Of a stretch of 64,000 bases of DNA, positions 19,626 through 31,106 are shown one piece after another. Under the pieces are notes generated by a model. That model made no database searches. It was not told the origin of the DNA and was given only the letters and a program-made list of their open reading frames with translations. Numbering within the stretch: the stretch's first letter is position 1; every line of letters begins with the position of its first letter. The translations under genes and the position numbers were made by a program. This DNA is from Sedimenticola selenatireducens (GTDB lineage: Bacteria; Pseudomonadota; Gammaproteobacteria; Chromatiales; Chromatiaceae). The stretch is from the NCBI RefSeq assembly GCF_007625115.1, contig NZ_VMNH01000022.1, positions 54,494-118,493 on the forward strand. Reading direction: 5' to 3'.

Positions 19626-20871
19626 GATTCGTAATTACACCCTCAATTTTGGACCGCAGCATCCTGCTGCACACGGCGTATTGCGTCTTGTGTTGGAGAT
19701 GGATGGTGAGGTGATCGAGCGCGCCGACCCGCACATTGGCCTGCTTCATCGGGGAACCGAGAAGCTGGCTGAGAGTAAGCCTTTTAATCAAAGCATTCCT
19801 TATATGGATCGCCTCGATTATGTATCCATGATGTGTAGTGAGCATGGGTATGTCATGGCGATCGAGAAGTTGCTCGGTGTTGATGTCCCATTACGTGCGA
19901 AATACATCCGTACAATGTTCGACGAGATTACCCGTATTCTCAATCACTTGATGTGGTTGGGAACGCATGCGTTGGACGTGGGCGCGATGACGGTATTCTT
20001 GTATGCCTTCCGTGAGCGCGAAGATCTCATGGATTGCTATGAGGCCGTGTCAGGTGCACGTATGCACGCGGCCTATTACCGGGTTGGTGGTGTCTATCGT
20101 GATCTACCGGAAGTGATGCCCCGTTATGCTAATAACCAGTTCCGTAGTGATGCGGATATCGCCCGCAAGAATGAGAACCGCCAAGGATCGCTGCTGGATT
20201 TCATTGAAGATTTTACGGATCGGTTCCCCGGAAATGTCGATGAGTATGAAACACTGCTGACCGATAACCGTATCTGGAAGCAGCGTACAGTGGGTATTGG
20301 CGTGGTTACGCCGGAGCGCGCCAAGCAGCTTGCTTTCACTGGACCGATGATACGCGGTTCCGGTCTGGCTTGGGATCTGCGCAAGAAACAGCCTTACGCT
20401 GCATACGATAGAGTCGATTTTGATATACCTGTTGGCGTTAATGGCGATTGCTATGACCGCTATCTCGTGCGCGTTGAAGAGATGCGTCAGTCAAATCGCA
20501 TTATTAAACAGTGTGTGAAGTGGCTGCGTGAGAATCAAGGCCCCGTGATAGTCGAAGATCATAAGGTTTCGCCACCAGCTCGGGGCGATATGAAAGGTGA
20601 TATGGAAAGCCTTATTCACCACTTCAAATTGTTCACTGAAGGCTACTGTCCACCTGCGGGTGAGGCCTATGCCGCTGTTGAGGCACCCAAGGGTGAGTTT
20701 GGCTGCTATGTCGTATCGGATGGTGCTAACAAGCCGTTTCGTTTAAAGATTCGGGCTCCGGGATTTGCGCATCTTGCCGCGATGGATGAGATGGTTAAAG
20801 GGCACATGCTGGCCGACGTGGTTGCCGTTATTGGCACCATGGATGTTGTATTCGGGGAGATTGATCGCTGA
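19618..20871 (+). CDS. nuoD: NADH-quinone oxidoreductase subunit D
   Basis: The 49-kDa subunit (417 residues), which forms the quinone-binding pocket with NuoB. It begins [20 protein letters not shown], containing the conserved [13 protein letters not shown] whose His faces the quinone head group. The ATG at 19618 lies inside the end of nuoC; a longer frame start at 19567 has no family support. The nuoE start shares the last base of its stop (tgatg). Confidence 0.97.
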   Translation: MPEIRNYTLNFGPQHPAAHGVLRLVLEMDGEVIERADPHIGLLHRGTEKLAESKPFNQSIPYMDRLDYVSMMCSEHGYVMAIEKLLGVDVPLRAKYIRTMFDEITRILNHLMWLGTHALDVGAMTVFLYAFREREDLMDCYEAVSGARMHAAYYRVGGVYRDLPEVMPRYANNQFRSDADIARKNENRQGSLLDFIEDFTDRFPGNVDEYETLLTDNRIWKQRTVGIGVVTPERAKQLAFTGPMIRGSGLAWDLRKKQPYAAYDRVDFDIPVGVNGDCYDRYLVRVEEMRQSNRIIKQCVKWLRENQGPVIVEDHKVSPPARGDMKGDMESLIHHFKLFTEGYCPPAGEAYAAVEAPKGEFGCYVVSDGANKPFRLKIRAPGFAHLAAMDEMVKGHMLADVVAVIGTMDVVFGEIDR

Positions 20872-21401
20872 TGGGTTTCAAAAATCTACCAATGACAACC
20901 GTGAAGCCGACAGAGAATAAAGAGAGTCTGTTTTCTGAAAAGGTAAGGGCGGAGATCGATACTTGGGTTGCGAAATACCCGGAAGGTTGGCAGCAGTCTG
21001 CTGTGATGGCGGCCTTGCGTATTGTACAAGATGACAATGCCGGTTATCTGACACAGGAGTTGATGGATCAGGTGGCGGCCTATCTGGATATGCCACCGAT
21101 CGCTGTTTATGAGGTAGCCACTTTCTACTCAATGTATGAGCACAAGAAGGTTGGCAAACATAAAGTATGTGTCTGTACCAATGTCTCTTGCATGATTAAC
21201 GGTTCCGATAAAATTGTTGACCATATGGAGAAGAAGCTCGGTATTAAATTGGGTGAAGTCACCGAAGATGGCAAATACTCCCTAAAAGAGGTTGAGTGTC
21301 TTGGCGCCTGTGGTGGTGCCCCGATGTTCCAGATCGGCACGAAATATTACGAGAATCTGACGCCTGAGCTGGTCGATTCCATTCTGGATGGATTGGAGTA
21401 A
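20871..21401 (+). CDS. nuoE: NADH-quinone oxidoreductase subunit E (2Fe-2S)
   Basis: A 176-residue thioredoxin-fold subunit of the NADH dehydrogenase module that holds cluster N1a. The four Cys ligands are in CTNVSC and CLGACGGAP. The ATG overlaps the nuoD stop. A second in-frame ATG at 20892 (MTTVKPT) is a possible alternative start. Confidence 0.95.
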   Translation: MGFKNLPMTTVKPTENKESLFSEKVRAEIDTWVAKYPEGWQQSAVMAALRIVQDDNAGYLTQELMDQVAAYLDMPPIAVYEVATFYSMYEHKKVGKHKVCVCTNVSCMINGSDKIVDHMEKKLGIKLGEVTEDGKYSLKEVECLGACGGAPMFQIGTKYYENLTPELVDSILDGLE

Positions 21402-21406
21402 TCGAT

Positions 21407-22675
21407 ATGGCAAACGAAGTCTGTCTCAGAAATAATGACCTTGAACGCCCCTGGCTGATGGAAACCTATCAGAGCCGCGGTGGTTATTCTGCATTAAAAA
21501 AGATTTTGCAAGAGAAGATCCCTCCCGAGCAAGTCATTGAAGAGGTCAAGTCATCCGGCCTGCGTGGTCGCGGTGGTGCGGGTTTTCCGACGGGTCTCAA
21601 GTGGAGCTTTATTTCACGTAATGCGCCGGGTCAGAAGTATGTTGTCTGTAACTCGGACGAAGGCGAACCCGGTACCTTCAAAGATCGCGATATCCTGCGC
21701 TATAACCCGCATCAGTTGGTCGAGGGTATGATCATTGCCGGTTATGCAATTGGTGCAACCGTTGGGTACAACTATATCCGTGGTGAATTCTGGGAGCCCT
21801 ACGAGCGCTTCGAGGCGGCACTGGAAGAGGCGCGAGCTGCTGGTTACCTGGGTAGCAATATACTGGGATCAGGTTTTGATTTTCAGCTTCACTCCCATTT
21901 GGGTGGTGGCGCCTATGTGTGCGGCGAAGAGACTGCACTCCTCGAATCCATCGAAGGTAAGAAGGGGCAGCCAAGATATAAGCCGCCATTTCCTGCACAT
22001 TTCGGTCTCTATGGTCGACCTACGATTATTAATAATACCGAATCACTCGCTTCTATCCCCGTCATCATGGAGAAAGGTGGAGAGTGGTTTAAGCAGCTAG
22101 GTGTTGAGAACAGTGGTGGCTCCAAACTGTTTTCCATCTCTGGAAATCTGAATAATCCTGGTGTTTTTGAGATCCCCCTTGGTACGCCCTTTTCTGAGTT
22201 ACTGGAAATGGCGGGTGGTATGAAAGATGGTCGTAAGATCAAAGCGGTCATTCCTGGTGGCTCCTCTGCACCTATCATTCCGGGTGATCAAATGATGGAT
22301 TTGACCATGGACTATGATGCGATTGCCAAGGCTGGATCCATGTTGGGTTCAGGCGCAGTGATCGTACTGGACGATACCAATTGCATGGTTAAAGTATTAG
22401 AGCGGATGTCCTACTTCTATTACGAAGAGTCCTGTGGTCAGTGTACGCCCTGCCGTGAAGGTACGGGTTGGCTGTATCGTGTAGTAAGTAGAATCGAAAG
22501 GGGAGAAGGTCGCCCAGAAGATTTGGCCCTGCTTGATGATGTTACGCAAAAGATTGCTGGACGCACTATCTGTGCGCTGGGTGATGCGGCTGCTCTACCT
22601 GTGCAAGGTATGCTTAAGCACTTCAGGCATGAGTTTGAATATCACATTGAACATAAGAAATGCATGGTTGGCTAA
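21407..22675 (+). CDS. nuoF: NADH-quinone oxidoreductase subunit F (FMN/NADH site)
   Basis: A 422-residue flavoprotein that accepts hydride from NADH. FMN and NADH loops are visible ([26 protein letters not shown]). The N3 4Fe-4S cluster motif is [14 protein letters not shown], with a fourth Cys in ICALGDAAA. It follows nuoE by 5 bp. Confidence 0.97.
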   Translation: MANEVCLRNNDLERPWLMETYQSRGGYSALKKILQEKIPPEQVIEEVKSSGLRGRGGAGFPTGLKWSFISRNAPGQKYVVCNSDEGEPGTFKDRDILRYNPHQLVEGMIIAGYAIGATVGYNYIRGEFWEPYERFEAALEEARAAGYLGSNILGSGFDFQLHSHLGGGAYVCGEETALLESIEGKKGQPRYKPPFPAHFGLYGRPTIINNTESLASIPVIMEKGGEWFKQLGVENSGGSKLFSISGNLNNPGVFEIPLGTPFSELLEMAGGMKDGRKIKAVIPGGSSAPIIPGDQMMDLTMDYDAIAKAGSMLGSGAVIVLDDTNCMVKVLERMSYFYYEESCGQCTPCREGTGWLYRVVSRIERGEGRPEDLALLDDVTQKIAGRTICALGDAAALPVQGMLKHFRHEFEYHIEHKKCMVG

Positions 22676-22728
22676 GGCTATCCCTGCATTGAACGTTATT
22701 AATAGCTACTGGTTAGAGAACTAAATCA

Positions 22729-25035
22729 ATGTCTGAAGACCAGACGATAACAATCGAGATAGACGGTAAAGCGATACAGGCTGCGCCAGGTCAGATGCTG
22801 ATCGAGGTAACGGATGCGGCTGGAATCGATATTCCCCGTTTCTGCTACCACAAGAAATTGTCTGTATCAGCTAACTGCAGAATGTGTCTGGTTGAGGTAG
22901 AGCGTGCACCTAAGCCTCTGCCTGCCTGTGCAACGCCAGTGAATGATGGGATGAAGGTCTTTACCCGCTCACCTATCGCATTGGCCGCACAAAAAGGCAC
23001 CATGGAGTTTTTGTTGATCAATCACCCGCTGGATTGCCCAATTTGCGATCAGGGTGGGGAGTGTGAACTGCAAGATATCTCTATGGGATACGGCAGTGAT
23101 ATCTCGCGTTTTGTGGAAGGTAAGCGAATCGTCAAGGATAAAGACATTGGTCCACTGATCACGACTGATTTGACGCGCTGTATCCACTGCACTCGCTGTG
23201 TTCGTTTTGGGGCAGAGATTGCCGGTATACGTGAGTTGGGTGCGACAGGTCGTGGTGAACACATGACCATCGGTACCTATATTGAGAAGAGTGTTGATTC
23301 AGAGCTTTCCGGAAATATCATTGATGTTTGTCCAGTAGGATCATTGACATCAAAGCCTTCCCAGTTCAAGGCACGTGCTTGGGAGATGTTGCAGCGAGAT
23401 ACGATCGCTCCCCATGATTCTGTGGGTTCGAATATCCATGTGCACGTACGTCGCAATGAATTGATCCGTGTGCATCCGAAGGATAACGAGTCGATTAACG
23501 AGTGCTGGATATCAGATCGTGATCGCTTCAGTTATGAGGGTGTCTACAGTGATGATCGGTTGACTACACCGATGATCAAAAGCAACGGCGAATGGCGCAA
23601 TGCTAGCTGGGACGAAGCGTTGGCAATGGTTGTGACCGGCCTGAAAAACGCTGGGGCTGATATAGGCGCACTGCTTTCACCAAATGCAACAGTGGAAGAG
23701 CTGTATCTGGCGCAGAAGCTGATTAAGAGTTTGGGTAGTGAGCGTATCGACAGTCGTTTGCGACAGGGTGATTTTCGTGGAGAAGCACCCAGCTATCCTT
23801 GGTTAGGTCAATCAATCGAATCACTGGAAAAAGTCGATGCGGCTTTGCTGGTGGGCAGTAGTATTCGTAAAGAACAGCCGATGTTAGCGCATCGTCTGCG
23901 CAAGGCTGCACTGGAAGGTGCACAAATCAGTTTTATTAATCCGCTTGAGTTGGACCTGAACTATGCTGCGCAACAGCTGGTTACCACGCCTGCTGGCATG
24001 ATCACGGAATTGGCCTGCGTAGCCAAAGCAGCAGGTGCCAATGGCGACCTGATTGATCAGGCAGAAGTAACGGAAGTGCATAAACTCCTCGCTGAAAAGC
24101 TGAAAGGCGCCGCAAATGGTGCGCTTTTGCTAGGCAATCTGGCAACTGCCCATGCCGATTACTCTATTATCCGTTCCCTGGCCACGGCTATTGCCACGGC
24201 CTGTGATTTGAAGCTCGGCTATCTTCCAGAGGCATCTAACAGTATTGGTGCTCATTTGGTCGGCGCAGTTGCATCAACAGGTAATGATGCTCAGGCTATG
24301 TTGGAGACGGCATGCAAGGGTTACCTCTTGATGGGAATCGAGCCGGGTCTTGATCTGTGGAATCCTGCCAAGGCGGCTAATGCATTTGAGCAGGCCGACT
24401 TTGTCGTTGCGCTGACAGCTTTCCGAAGCGCCAACCTTGAAGCGGCGGCTGATGTGCTGTTGCCAATGGCGTTGTTTGTTGAAACGTCAGGTAGTTTTGT
24501 CAATGCAGAAGGTACGCTGCAATCGTTTGCAGGCGTAATCACACCAAGCGGTAATACGCGTCCCGCGTGGAAGATACTGCGCGTGCTTGGCAATCTTTTA
24601 GAAGTTCCTGGTTTCGATTATGTGGATACCACGGAAGTGCTTGCAGAAATCACCCAAGCCACTTCTGCCCTGGTACCGAATAATGCGGTATCAAATCAAG
24701 TTGCTTCTACTGAAGTTCGTACGGCGAAAAATGGCCTGCAGCGAATAGGCGATGTACCTATCTATGCCTTGGATCCATTGGTTCGGCATGCCCGGTCATT
24801 ACAGAAAACCCATGATGCTATTCCAGCCGGCGTTTATCTCAATGCCGAAGAGGCGGGCAAACTGGGTGTTACTGAAGGTGATAATACAGTTGTTGTCCAG
24901 GATCAGGTCCGGATACAACTGCCTCTCTTTATTGATCCAAATGTGCCGAATGGATGTGCAAGAATTCCTGCCGCGCTGGCGGGTGTTGAGCAGCTTGGCG
25001 CACAGTTTGGCGAAGTGACCCTGGAGAAGGTTTAA
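22729..25035 (+). CDS. nuoG: NADH-quinone oxidoreductase subunit G
   Basis: The large Fe-S subunit, 768 residues. The N-terminal 2Fe-2S domain has CYHKKLSVSANCRMC and a later Cys. Then comes the His-Cys4 region HPLDCPICDQGGECELQD, and a further 4Fe-4S site CIHCTRCVRF with DVCPVGSL. The C-terminal half is a degenerate molybdopterin-oxidoreductase-like domain that lacks the cofactor. At 768 residues it is shorter than the E. coli protein (about 900) but normal for Nqo3-type subunits of other Proteobacteria. Confidence 0.96.
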   Translation: MSEDQTITIEIDGKAIQAAPGQMLIEVTDAAGIDIPRFCYHKKLSVSANCRMCLVEVERAPKPLPACATPVNDGMKVFTRSPIALAAQKGTMEFLLINHPLDCPICDQGGECELQDISMGYGSDISRFVEGKRIVKDKDIGPLITTDLTRCIHCTRCVRFGAEIAGIRELGATGRGEHMTIGTYIEKSVDSELSGNIIDVCPVGSLTSKPSQFKARAWEMLQRDTIAPHDSVGSNIHVHVRRNELIRVHPKDNESINECWISDRDRFSYEGVYSDDRLTTPMIKSNGEWRNASWDEALAMVVTGLKNAGADIGALLSPNATVEELYLAQKLIKSLGSERIDSRLRQGDFRGEAPSYPWLGQSIESLEKVDAALLVGSSIRKEQPMLAHRLRKAALEGAQISFINPLELDLNYAAQQLVTTPAGMITELACVAKAAGANGDLIDQAEVTEVHKLLAEKLKGAANGALLLGNLATAHADYSIIRSLATAIATACDLKLGYLPEASNSIGAHLVGAVASTGNDAQAMLETACKGYLLMGIEPGLDLWNPAKAANAFEQADFVVALTAFRSANLEAAADVLLPMALFVETSGSFVNAEGTLQSFAGVITPSGNTRPAWKILRVLGNLLEVPGFDYVDTTEVLAEITQATSALVPNNAVSNQVASTEVRTAKNGLQRIGDVPIYALDPLVRHARSLQKTHDAIPAGVYLNAEEAGKLGVTEGDNTVVVQDQVRIQLPLFIDPNVPNGCARIPAALAGVEQLGAQFGEVTLEKV

Positions 25036-25038
25036 ACG

Positions 25039-26091
25039 ATGGACTCATTGATAGCTCTCTGGGAATGGCTCGGTACCAATCTGATCGTTCTTCAGATCCT
25101 GATCAAAATCGTGGTCATTGTTGCACCACTGATGCTTTGTGTAGCGTACTTTACTTACGCTGAGCGGAAGCTTATTGGTTACATGCAGGTGCGTATTGGT
25201 CCGAATCGAGTCGGACCAAAGGGTTGGCTGCAGCCGATTGCTGATGCTGTAAAGCTAATGTTCAAAGAGATCGTGATCCCGACCAAGGCCAATAAAGTCT
25301 TGTTCCTCATCGCACCGCTATTGACGCTCGGTCCAGCATTGGCGGCGTGGGCAGTATTCCCCTTCTCAGATGGGCTGGTACTGGCGGATTTGAATGCTGG
25401 TCTGCTCTATATTTTGGCGCTGACTTCTATCGGCGTATACGGTGTGATCATCGCCGGTTGGGCATCTAACTCGAAATACGCCTTCCTCGGAGCGATGCGT
25501 TCTGCTGCGCAAATTGTGGCCTATGAAATAGCCATGGGTTTCGCACTGGTGGGCGTGCTGGTTGCGGCGGGTAGTTTGAACTTGGGTGAAATCGTCAGGG
25601 CTCAGCAGAGTGATGCAGGTATCTTTGGCTGGTTCTGGTTGCCTCTATTTCCGCTATTTATAATCTACTTCATCTCTGGTGTTGCTGAGACCAATCGTGC
25701 ACCGTTTGACGTAGCAGAAGGTGAATCAGAGATCGTGGCTGGTTTCCATGTCGAATATTCAGGCATGCCGTTTGCCGTATTCTTCCTCGGTGAATACGCC
25801 AACATGATCTTGATATCTGCCCTGACAGCACTCTTGTTCATGGGTGGCTGGTTGTCGCCGCTCCCTGCAAGTTGGGTTGATGGTGTGTTTTTACTGGGTG
25901 ATGGTATCCATTGGCTATTTTTGAAAACGGCCTTTGCCGGTTTCTTCTTCCTCTGGTTCCGTGCCACGTTCCCTCGCTATCGCTATGACCAGATCATGCG
26001 CTTGGGGTGGAAAGTATTTATACCTATCACGATTGTTTGGATTCTGGTGGTGGGCCTGATGGTGGTTTATCAGTTCGCCTGGTTTAGCTGA
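25039..26091 (+). CDS. nuoH: NADH-quinone oxidoreductase subunit H
   Basis: A 350-residue polytopic membrane subunit (ND1 homologue) at the junction of the two arms. Hallmarks are [20 protein letters not shown] near residue 42 and the acidic quinone-cavity loop [16 protein letters not shown]. Eight or so hydrophobic helices are visible. It starts 3 bp after the nuoG stop. Confidence 0.97.
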   Translation: MDSLIALWEWLGTNLIVLQILIKIVVIVAPLMLCVAYFTYAERKLIGYMQVRIGPNRVGPKGWLQPIADAVKLMFKEIVIPTKANKVLFLIAPLLTLGPALAAWAVFPFSDGLVLADLNAGLLYILALTSIGVYGVIIAGWASNSKYAFLGAMRSAAQIVAYEIAMGFALVGVLVAAGSLNLGEIVRAQQSDAGIFGWFWLPLFPLFIIYFISGVAETNRAPFDVAEGESEIVAGFHVEYSGMPFAVFFLGEYANMILISALTALLFMGGWLSPLPASWVDGVFLLGDGIHWLFLKTAFAGFFFLWFRATFPRYRYDQIMRLGWKVFIPITIVWILVVGLMVVYQFAWFS

Positions 26092-26104
26092 GGTTAGATA
26101 AAAG

Positions 26105-26596
26105 ATGAAAATGCTAAGCGATTACATCAAAAGTCTGGCCATGCTGGAACTCCTCAAAGGTTTGAGGGTGACCGGCGGATACATGTTCAAAAAGAAATTC
26201 ACGGTTCAGTATCCTGAAGAGAAGGCGCCAATCTCACCTCGATTCAGGGGGCTGCATGCCCTGCGGCGTTACGAAAATGGTGAAGAGCGTTGCATTGCCT
26301 GCAAATTATGCGAGGCAACCTGTCCTGCAGCAGCAATCACTATTGAAGTTTCACCCCCGCTGCCGGATGGCTCACGTCGCACATCAAGGTATGACATTGA
26401 TCTCTTCAAGTGCATATTTTGTGGTTACTGTCAGGAGGCTTGTCCCGTTGACGCGATTGTTGAGACTCCAATATATGAGTATCACTTTGAAAACCGTGTG
26501 GATGCCGTTATGACGAAGAGCAAATTGCTCGAGGTTGGTGATAAACACGAAGCTGAGCTCGCTGCCTGTATTCATGCTGATGGTAAGTACCGATAA
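26105..26596 (+). CDS. nuoI: NADH-quinone oxidoreductase subunit I (8Fe ferredoxin)
   Basis: A 163-residue subunit carrying clusters N6a and N6b, bound by [12 protein letters not shown] and [12 protein letters not shown]. It relays electrons from NuoG to NuoB. The N-terminal amphipathic region anchors it at the membrane arm. Full length and in the standard place. Confidence 0.97.
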   Translation: MKMLSDYIKSLAMLELLKGLRVTGGYMFKKKFTVQYPEEKAPISPRFRGLHALRRYENGEERCIACKLCEATCPAAAITIEVSPPLPDGSRRTSRYDIDLFKCIFCGYCQEACPVDAIVETPIYEYHFENRVDAVMTKSKLLEVGDKHEAELAACIHADGKYR

Positions 26597-26630
26597 AAAT
26601 GATGACTAAAATTTTAAACTGGACTAACCC

Positions 26631-27230
26631 ATGACATTCGAAAAGTTTGTCTTCTATGTATTCGCTGCCATTCTGGTGTTTGCTGCCACCATGGTGATAA
26701 CGCGTCGGAACCCGGTGCACTCAGCGCTGTTTCTTGTACTGGCCTTTTTCTCCAGTGCCGGTATTTGGTTGTTGGCAGAGGCGGAGTTTTTGGCGATCGT
26801 GCTGATCCTTGTCTATGTCGGCGCAGTAATGGTTCTGTTCCTGTTTGTGGTGATGATGCTGGATATTGACCTGGCTACCTTGAAGGCAGGTTTTATAAAG
26901 CATATGCCAGTCGGTGTTTTGGTAGCGCTGGTGATGGCTATTGAGATGTTTATGGTGGTGGGTCCAGCTAACTTTGGACTTGAAAAAGTCCCCGCTCCTG
27001 CTGCTCAAGGTGCTGGTTACAATAATACTGAAGAGCTCGGTAGCGTACTTTACACCGTCTATATGTACCCATTTGAAATAGCCGCAGTCATCTTGTTGGT
27101 CGGTATTATTGCTGCTATTGGATTGACTATGCGTAAGCGGCCAGAGACCAAGTTTCAGGATCCCTCTGTCCAGGTTCGTGTTAAGAAGGCTGATCGACTG
27201 CGCGTGATCAAAATGGATGCTGAGGATTGA
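26631..27230 (+). CDS. nuoJ: NADH-quinone oxidoreductase subunit J
   Basis: A 199-residue ND6-like membrane subunit with five predicted helices and the conserved [27 protein letters not shown] segment, whose third helix carries the pi-bulge glycine. The C-terminal ~35 residues are charged and cytoplasmic. nuoK begins 11 bp downstream. Confidence 0.95.
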   Translation: MTFEKFVFYVFAAILVFAATMVITRRNPVHSALFLVLAFFSSAGIWLLAEAEFLAIVLILVYVGAVMVLFLFVVMMLDIDLATLKAGFIKHMPVGVLVALVMAIEMFMVVGPANFGLEKVPAPAAQGAGYNNTEELGSVLYTVYMYPFEIAAVILLVGIIAAIGLTMRKRPETKFQDPSVQVRVKKADRLRVIKMDAED

Positions 27231-27241
27231 TTGGAGCCGAT

Positions 27242-27547
27242 ATGATTGCACTTTCTGACTATCTGATACTCGGCGCGATACTGTTTTCTCTCAGTGTGAC
27301 GGGTATTTTTCTAAACCGCAAAAACGTGATCATATTGTTGATGTGCGTTGAGCTAATGCTGTTGGCGGTGAACATGAATTTCGTTGCATTCTCCCACTTT
27401 TATGGGGATACAGTAGGGCAGGTTTTTGTGTTCTTTATCTTGACGGTTGCAGCTGCTGAGGCCGCAATTGGTCTGGCGATTCTTGTGGTGCTGTTCCGTA
27501 ACCGTCGCACCATTAATGTTGAAGATCTCGATACGCTCAAGGGTTAA
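27242..27547 (+). CDS. nuoK: NADH-quinone oxidoreductase subunit K
   Basis: A 101-residue ND4L homologue with three transmembrane helices. Two conserved membrane glutamates are visible, in [10 protein letters not shown] and in [11 protein letters not shown]; they form part of the proton path. The ATG at 27242, with ggag upstream, is preferred to a TTG at 27227 that would overlap nuoJ. Confidence 0.96.
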   Translation: MIALSDYLILGAILFSLSVTGIFLNRKNVIILLMCVELMLLAVNMNFVAFSHFYGDTVGQVFVFFILTVAAAEAAIGLAILVVLFRNRRTINVEDLDTLKG

Positions 27548-27549
27548 GC

Positions 27550-29538
27550 ATGGAAAAGATATATCTCCTTATCGTGCTGGCGCCCTTGATTGGCGCAATC
27601 ATCGCCGGCTTTTTAGGGTCTAAGATTGGACGAGCAGGTGCACATTGGGTGACCAGTGGTGGTGTGGGTCTTTCTGCACTCTTGTCGATCTATGTATTGC
27701 TACAGTTTATTAACGGTAGTACTGGAATCTATAACGACAGCCTTTATATTTGGATGGTCAGTGATGGTATCCGAATGGAGGTTGGTTTTCTGGTTGACCA
27801 ACTGACTGCCATGATGATGGTGGTGGTGACCTTTGTCTCATTCTGTGTGCATATTTATACCATTGGTTATATGGCGCATGACGAAGAAAACTGGCCCAAG
27901 GGGAGCCTGGCGGGTACCAACAGCTATCAGCGGTTCTTTAGCTATATATCCCTGTTTACCTTCTCTATGCTGATGCTGGTTATGTCCAATAACTTTCTGC
28001 AGCTGTTCTTTGGCTGGGAAGCAGTGGGCCTTGTCTCCTATCTGTTGATTGGGTTTTGGTCTGTTCGTGAGACAGCCATATTTGCAAACCTGAAGGCGTT
28101 CTTGGTTAACCGCGTGGGTGATTTTGGTTTCATCCTGGGTATAGCCGCCGTTGCCATGTACACCAACAGCCTGGATTACGCTGAGGTGTTTAAATTGGCG
28201 CCGGGTCTGGCGGATACTCAAATCAGTTTGATCGGTGGTACTGAGTGGTCGTTAATGACGGTGATTTGTATCTGCCTATTCATTGGTGCCATGGGTAAGT
28301 CGGCGCAGGTACCGTTGCATGTTTGGTTGCCTGACTCAATGGAAGGCCCGACCCCTATCTCTGCACTGATCCATGCTGCGACCATGGTAACAGCGGGTAT
28401 CTTCATGGTGGCTCGGATGTCGCCGCTCTATGAATTATCCGAAACAGCATTGACTTTTGTATTAGTGATTGGGGCTACTACCGCACTGTTCACAGGTCTG
28501 ATCGGTGTGGTTCAGAATGACATCAAGCGGGTAGTTGCTTACTCAACTCTTTCGCAACTGGGGTATATGATGGTTGCGCTGGGCGTCTCAGCTTATGCGG
28601 CCGGTGTATTCCACCTGATGACCCATGCCTTCTTCAAGGCGCTACTGTTCCTGGCAGCGGGTTCTGTCATTATCGGTATGCACCATGATCAAGATATTCG
28701 TAATATGGGTGGTATACGTAAATACATGCGTATCACCTGGATCACTTCGTTGGTTGGTTCACTTGCTCTGATTGGGTTACCTGGGTCATCGGGTTTCTTC
28801 TCAAAAGATGCCATCATTGAAGCTGTACATCATTCATCTATTGCGGGTTCTGGTTATGCGTACTTCGCTGTGGTTTCAGGTGTATTTATCACAGCGCTTT
28901 ACAGCTTCCGTATGTACTTCCTGGTTTTCCATGGTAAAGGCCCGCGGGATGAGCATGCCAAGGCCCATCTGCATGAATCACCCAAGGTTGTAACGATCCC
29001 ACTGATTCTGCTGGCGATTCCTTCGCTGTTTATCGGTATGTTTACCGTAGGCGATATGGTGTTTGGTGAATGGTTCAAGGACGCAATCTTTGTGCTTCCT
29101 GAGCATGACACGCTTTCAGCCATTGGTTTTCATGGCACCTGGGCTTTCTTTACTCACGGTATATTCGGTTTACCGACACTGCTTGCTGCATCCGGTGTGG
29201 CGGTTGCATTTGTCTTCTATATCAAGAAGCCAGAGTTGGCAGAGAGCTGGAAGAAACGCTTTGAGAGCGTTGGCATCTATCAGATTTTGGATAAAAAATA
29301 CGGTTTTGATGAGACCTACCAGGCGTTGTTTGCCGGGGGCAGTCGGGGTATCGGAAAACTGTTGTGGAACGTTGGTGATAAAGGCCTTATAGATGGTCTG
29401 ATTATTAACGGATCTGCGCGTTCCGTCGATCGCTTCGCTGGCTGGGTTCGTAATATCCAGACTGGTTATCTTTTCCATTACGCAATTGCCATGATTCTGG
29501 GTCTGCTTGTACTGCTGACCTGGTTCGTGATCGCTTAA
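27550..29538 (+). CDS. nuoL: NADH-quinone oxidoreductase subunit L (antiporter-like)
   Basis: A 662-residue distal proton-pumping subunit (ND5). It carries the FFGWEAVGLVSYLLIGFW helix with its key Glu, the Lys-bearing GKSAQVPLHVWLPDSMEGPTP helix and SQLGYMM. The long C-terminal lateral helix that spans the membrane arm is expected in the last ~120 residues. It starts 2 bp after nuoK. Confidence 0.97.
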   Translation: MEKIYLLIVLAPLIGAIIAGFLGSKIGRAGAHWVTSGGVGLSALLSIYVLLQFINGSTGIYNDSLYIWMVSDGIRMEVGFLVDQLTAMMMVVVTFVSFCVHIYTIGYMAHDEENWPKGSLAGTNSYQRFFSYISLFTFSMLMLVMSNNFLQLFFGWEAVGLVSYLLIGFWSVRETAIFANLKAFLVNRVGDFGFILGIAAVAMYTNSLDYAEVFKLAPGLADTQISLIGGTEWSLMTVICICLFIGAMGKSAQVPLHVWLPDSMEGPTPISALIHAATMVTAGIFMVARMSPLYELSETALTFVLVIGATTALFTGLIGVVQNDIKRVVAYSTLSQLGYMMVALGVSAYAAGVFHLMTHAFFKALLFLAAGSVIIGMHHDQDIRNMGGIRKYMRITWITSLVGSLALIGLPGSSGFFSKDAIIEAVHHSSIAGSGYAYFAVVSGVFITALYSFRMYFLVFHGKGPRDEHAKAHLHESPKVVTIPLILLAIPSLFIGMFTVGDMVFGEWFKDAIFVLPEHDTLSAIGFHGTWAFFTHGIFGLPTLLAASGVAVAFVFYIKKPELAESWKKRFESVGIYQILDKKYGFDETYQALFAGGSRGIGKLLWNVGDKGLIDGLIINGSARSVDRFAGWVRNIQTGYLFHYAIAMILGLLVLLTWFVIA

Positions 29539-29557
29539 GTTAGGTAGGACGCATCGC

Positions 29558-31075
29558 ATGTTAGCAGACTGGCCCATCCTCAGTTTGACCATCTGGTTGC
29601 CAATTATTGGCGGAATCCTGGTGCTCGCAAGTGGCGACAAGGCAGCCAATGCCACGCGCTGGACGGCACTGATTATTGCGGTCCTCACTTTTCTCGTGAG
29701 TTTGCCACTCTATTCGGGATTCGACTCAACAACCGCAGGTATGCAATTCGTTGAGCGCGCCCCTTGGATTGAGCTGTTCAAAATTGAGTATTATCTGGGA
29801 GTTGATGGCATCTCCATGCCGTTGATTATCCTGACCACGTTTATTTCGATTTTTGTAATTATCGCAGGTTGGGAAGTTATTCAGTACAAACCTTCACATT
29901 ACATGGCGGCTTTCCTGATCATGGAAGGTGTCATGGTTGGCGTGTTCTCAGCATTGGACGCAATGTTGTTCTATGTGTTCTGGGAAGCGATGCTGATTCC
30001 GATGTTCCTGATTATCGGCGTATGGGGCGGTCCAAATCGTGTCTATGCGACGATTAAGTTCTTCCTGTACACCTTCTTTGGCTCGGTGTTCATGTTGGTT
30101 GCACTGATCTACATGTATTTCCAGGCCGATAGCTTTGATATTTTGGCGTTCCATGATTTGAAGATGGGTCTGGATGTTCAAATTCTAATTTTCATAGCTT
30201 TCTTGATGGCCTTTGCCGTGAAGGTGCCGATGTGGCCAGTGCATACTTGGTTGCCAGATGCACACGTTGAAGCACCTACCGGTGGTTCTGTGATTCTGGC
30301 AGCGATCATGCTGAAGATCGGCGGCTATGGTTTCTTGCGCTTCAGTCTGCCGATTACACCCGATGCCAGTAATCATCTCGACTGGCTGATTATTACCATG
30401 TCGCTGATTGCAGTGGTTTATATCGGATTTGTAGCCCTTGTTCAGCAGGATATGAAAAAGCTGATCGCATACTCATCAATTGCACATATGGGTTTTGTCA
30501 CCCTGGGCTTCTTTATAGTCTTTATTATTGCTCAGAATAGCAACACCACAGGTGGCGCGGCCCTCGGCATGGAAGGCGGTATGGTGCAGATGGTGTCTCA
30601 TGGCTTTATTTCAGCCGCCATGTTCCTCTGTGTGGGTGTGCTTTATGACCGCATCCATAGCCGCAACATTGCAGACTATGGCGGTGTGGTCCATACCATG
30701 CCGATCTTTGCTGGATTTATGGTTTTCTTCGCAATGTCTAATGCGGGCTTACCAGGCACTTCAGGGTTTGTTGGTGAGTTCATGGTGATCTTGGCCAGCT
30801 TTAGAGCAGATTTCTGGTTCGCATTCCTGGCTGCGACTACGCTGATTATTGGCGCAGCGTATACGCTGTGGATGGTGAAGCGTGTCATCTTTGGCGCAGT
30901 TGCCAATGACAAGGTGGCTGCTTTACAGGACATTAACGGGAGAGAGTTCCTGATACTTGGGTCTCTTGCCCTTGCCGTTCTTATTCTTGGTCTCTGGCCG
31001 GCGCCGCTGGTCGAAGTGATGGATGCTTCAATTACCAATCTACTGAAGCACATTGCTGTAACAAAAATACCCTAA
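29558..31075 (+). CDS. nuoM: NADH-quinone oxidoreductase subunit M (antiporter-like)
   Basis: A 505-residue ND4 homologue with about 14 helices. Key proton-path residues lie in FYVFWEAMLIPMFLIIG (Glu) and AVKVPMWPVHTWLPDAHVEAPT (Lys). The LIAYSSIAHMGFV helix is also conserved. Full length. Confidence 0.97.
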   Translation: MLADWPILSLTIWLPIIGGILVLASGDKAANATRWTALIIAVLTFLVSLPLYSGFDSTTAGMQFVERAPWIELFKIEYYLGVDGISMPLIILTTFISIFVIIAGWEVIQYKPSHYMAAFLIMEGVMVGVFSALDAMLFYVFWEAMLIPMFLIIGVWGGPNRVYATIKFFLYTFFGSVFMLVALIYMYFQADSFDILAFHDLKMGLDVQILIFIAFLMAFAVKVPMWPVHTWLPDAHVEAPTGGSVILAAIMLKIGGYGFLRFSLPITPDASNHLDWLIITMSLIAVVYIGFVALVQQDMKKLIAYSSIAHMGFVTLGFFIVFIIAQNSNTTGGAALGMEGGMVQMVSHGFISAAMFLCVGVLYDRIHSRNIADYGGVVHTMPIFAGFMVFFAMSNAGLPGTSGFVGEFMVILASFRADFWFAFLAATTLIIGAAYTLWMVKRVIFGAVANDKVAALQDINGREFLILGSLALAVLILGLWPAPLVEVMDASITNLLKHIAVTKIP

Positions 31076-31106
31076 CCGGCCCTATTGAAGGAATTGGTGA
31101 GATTCG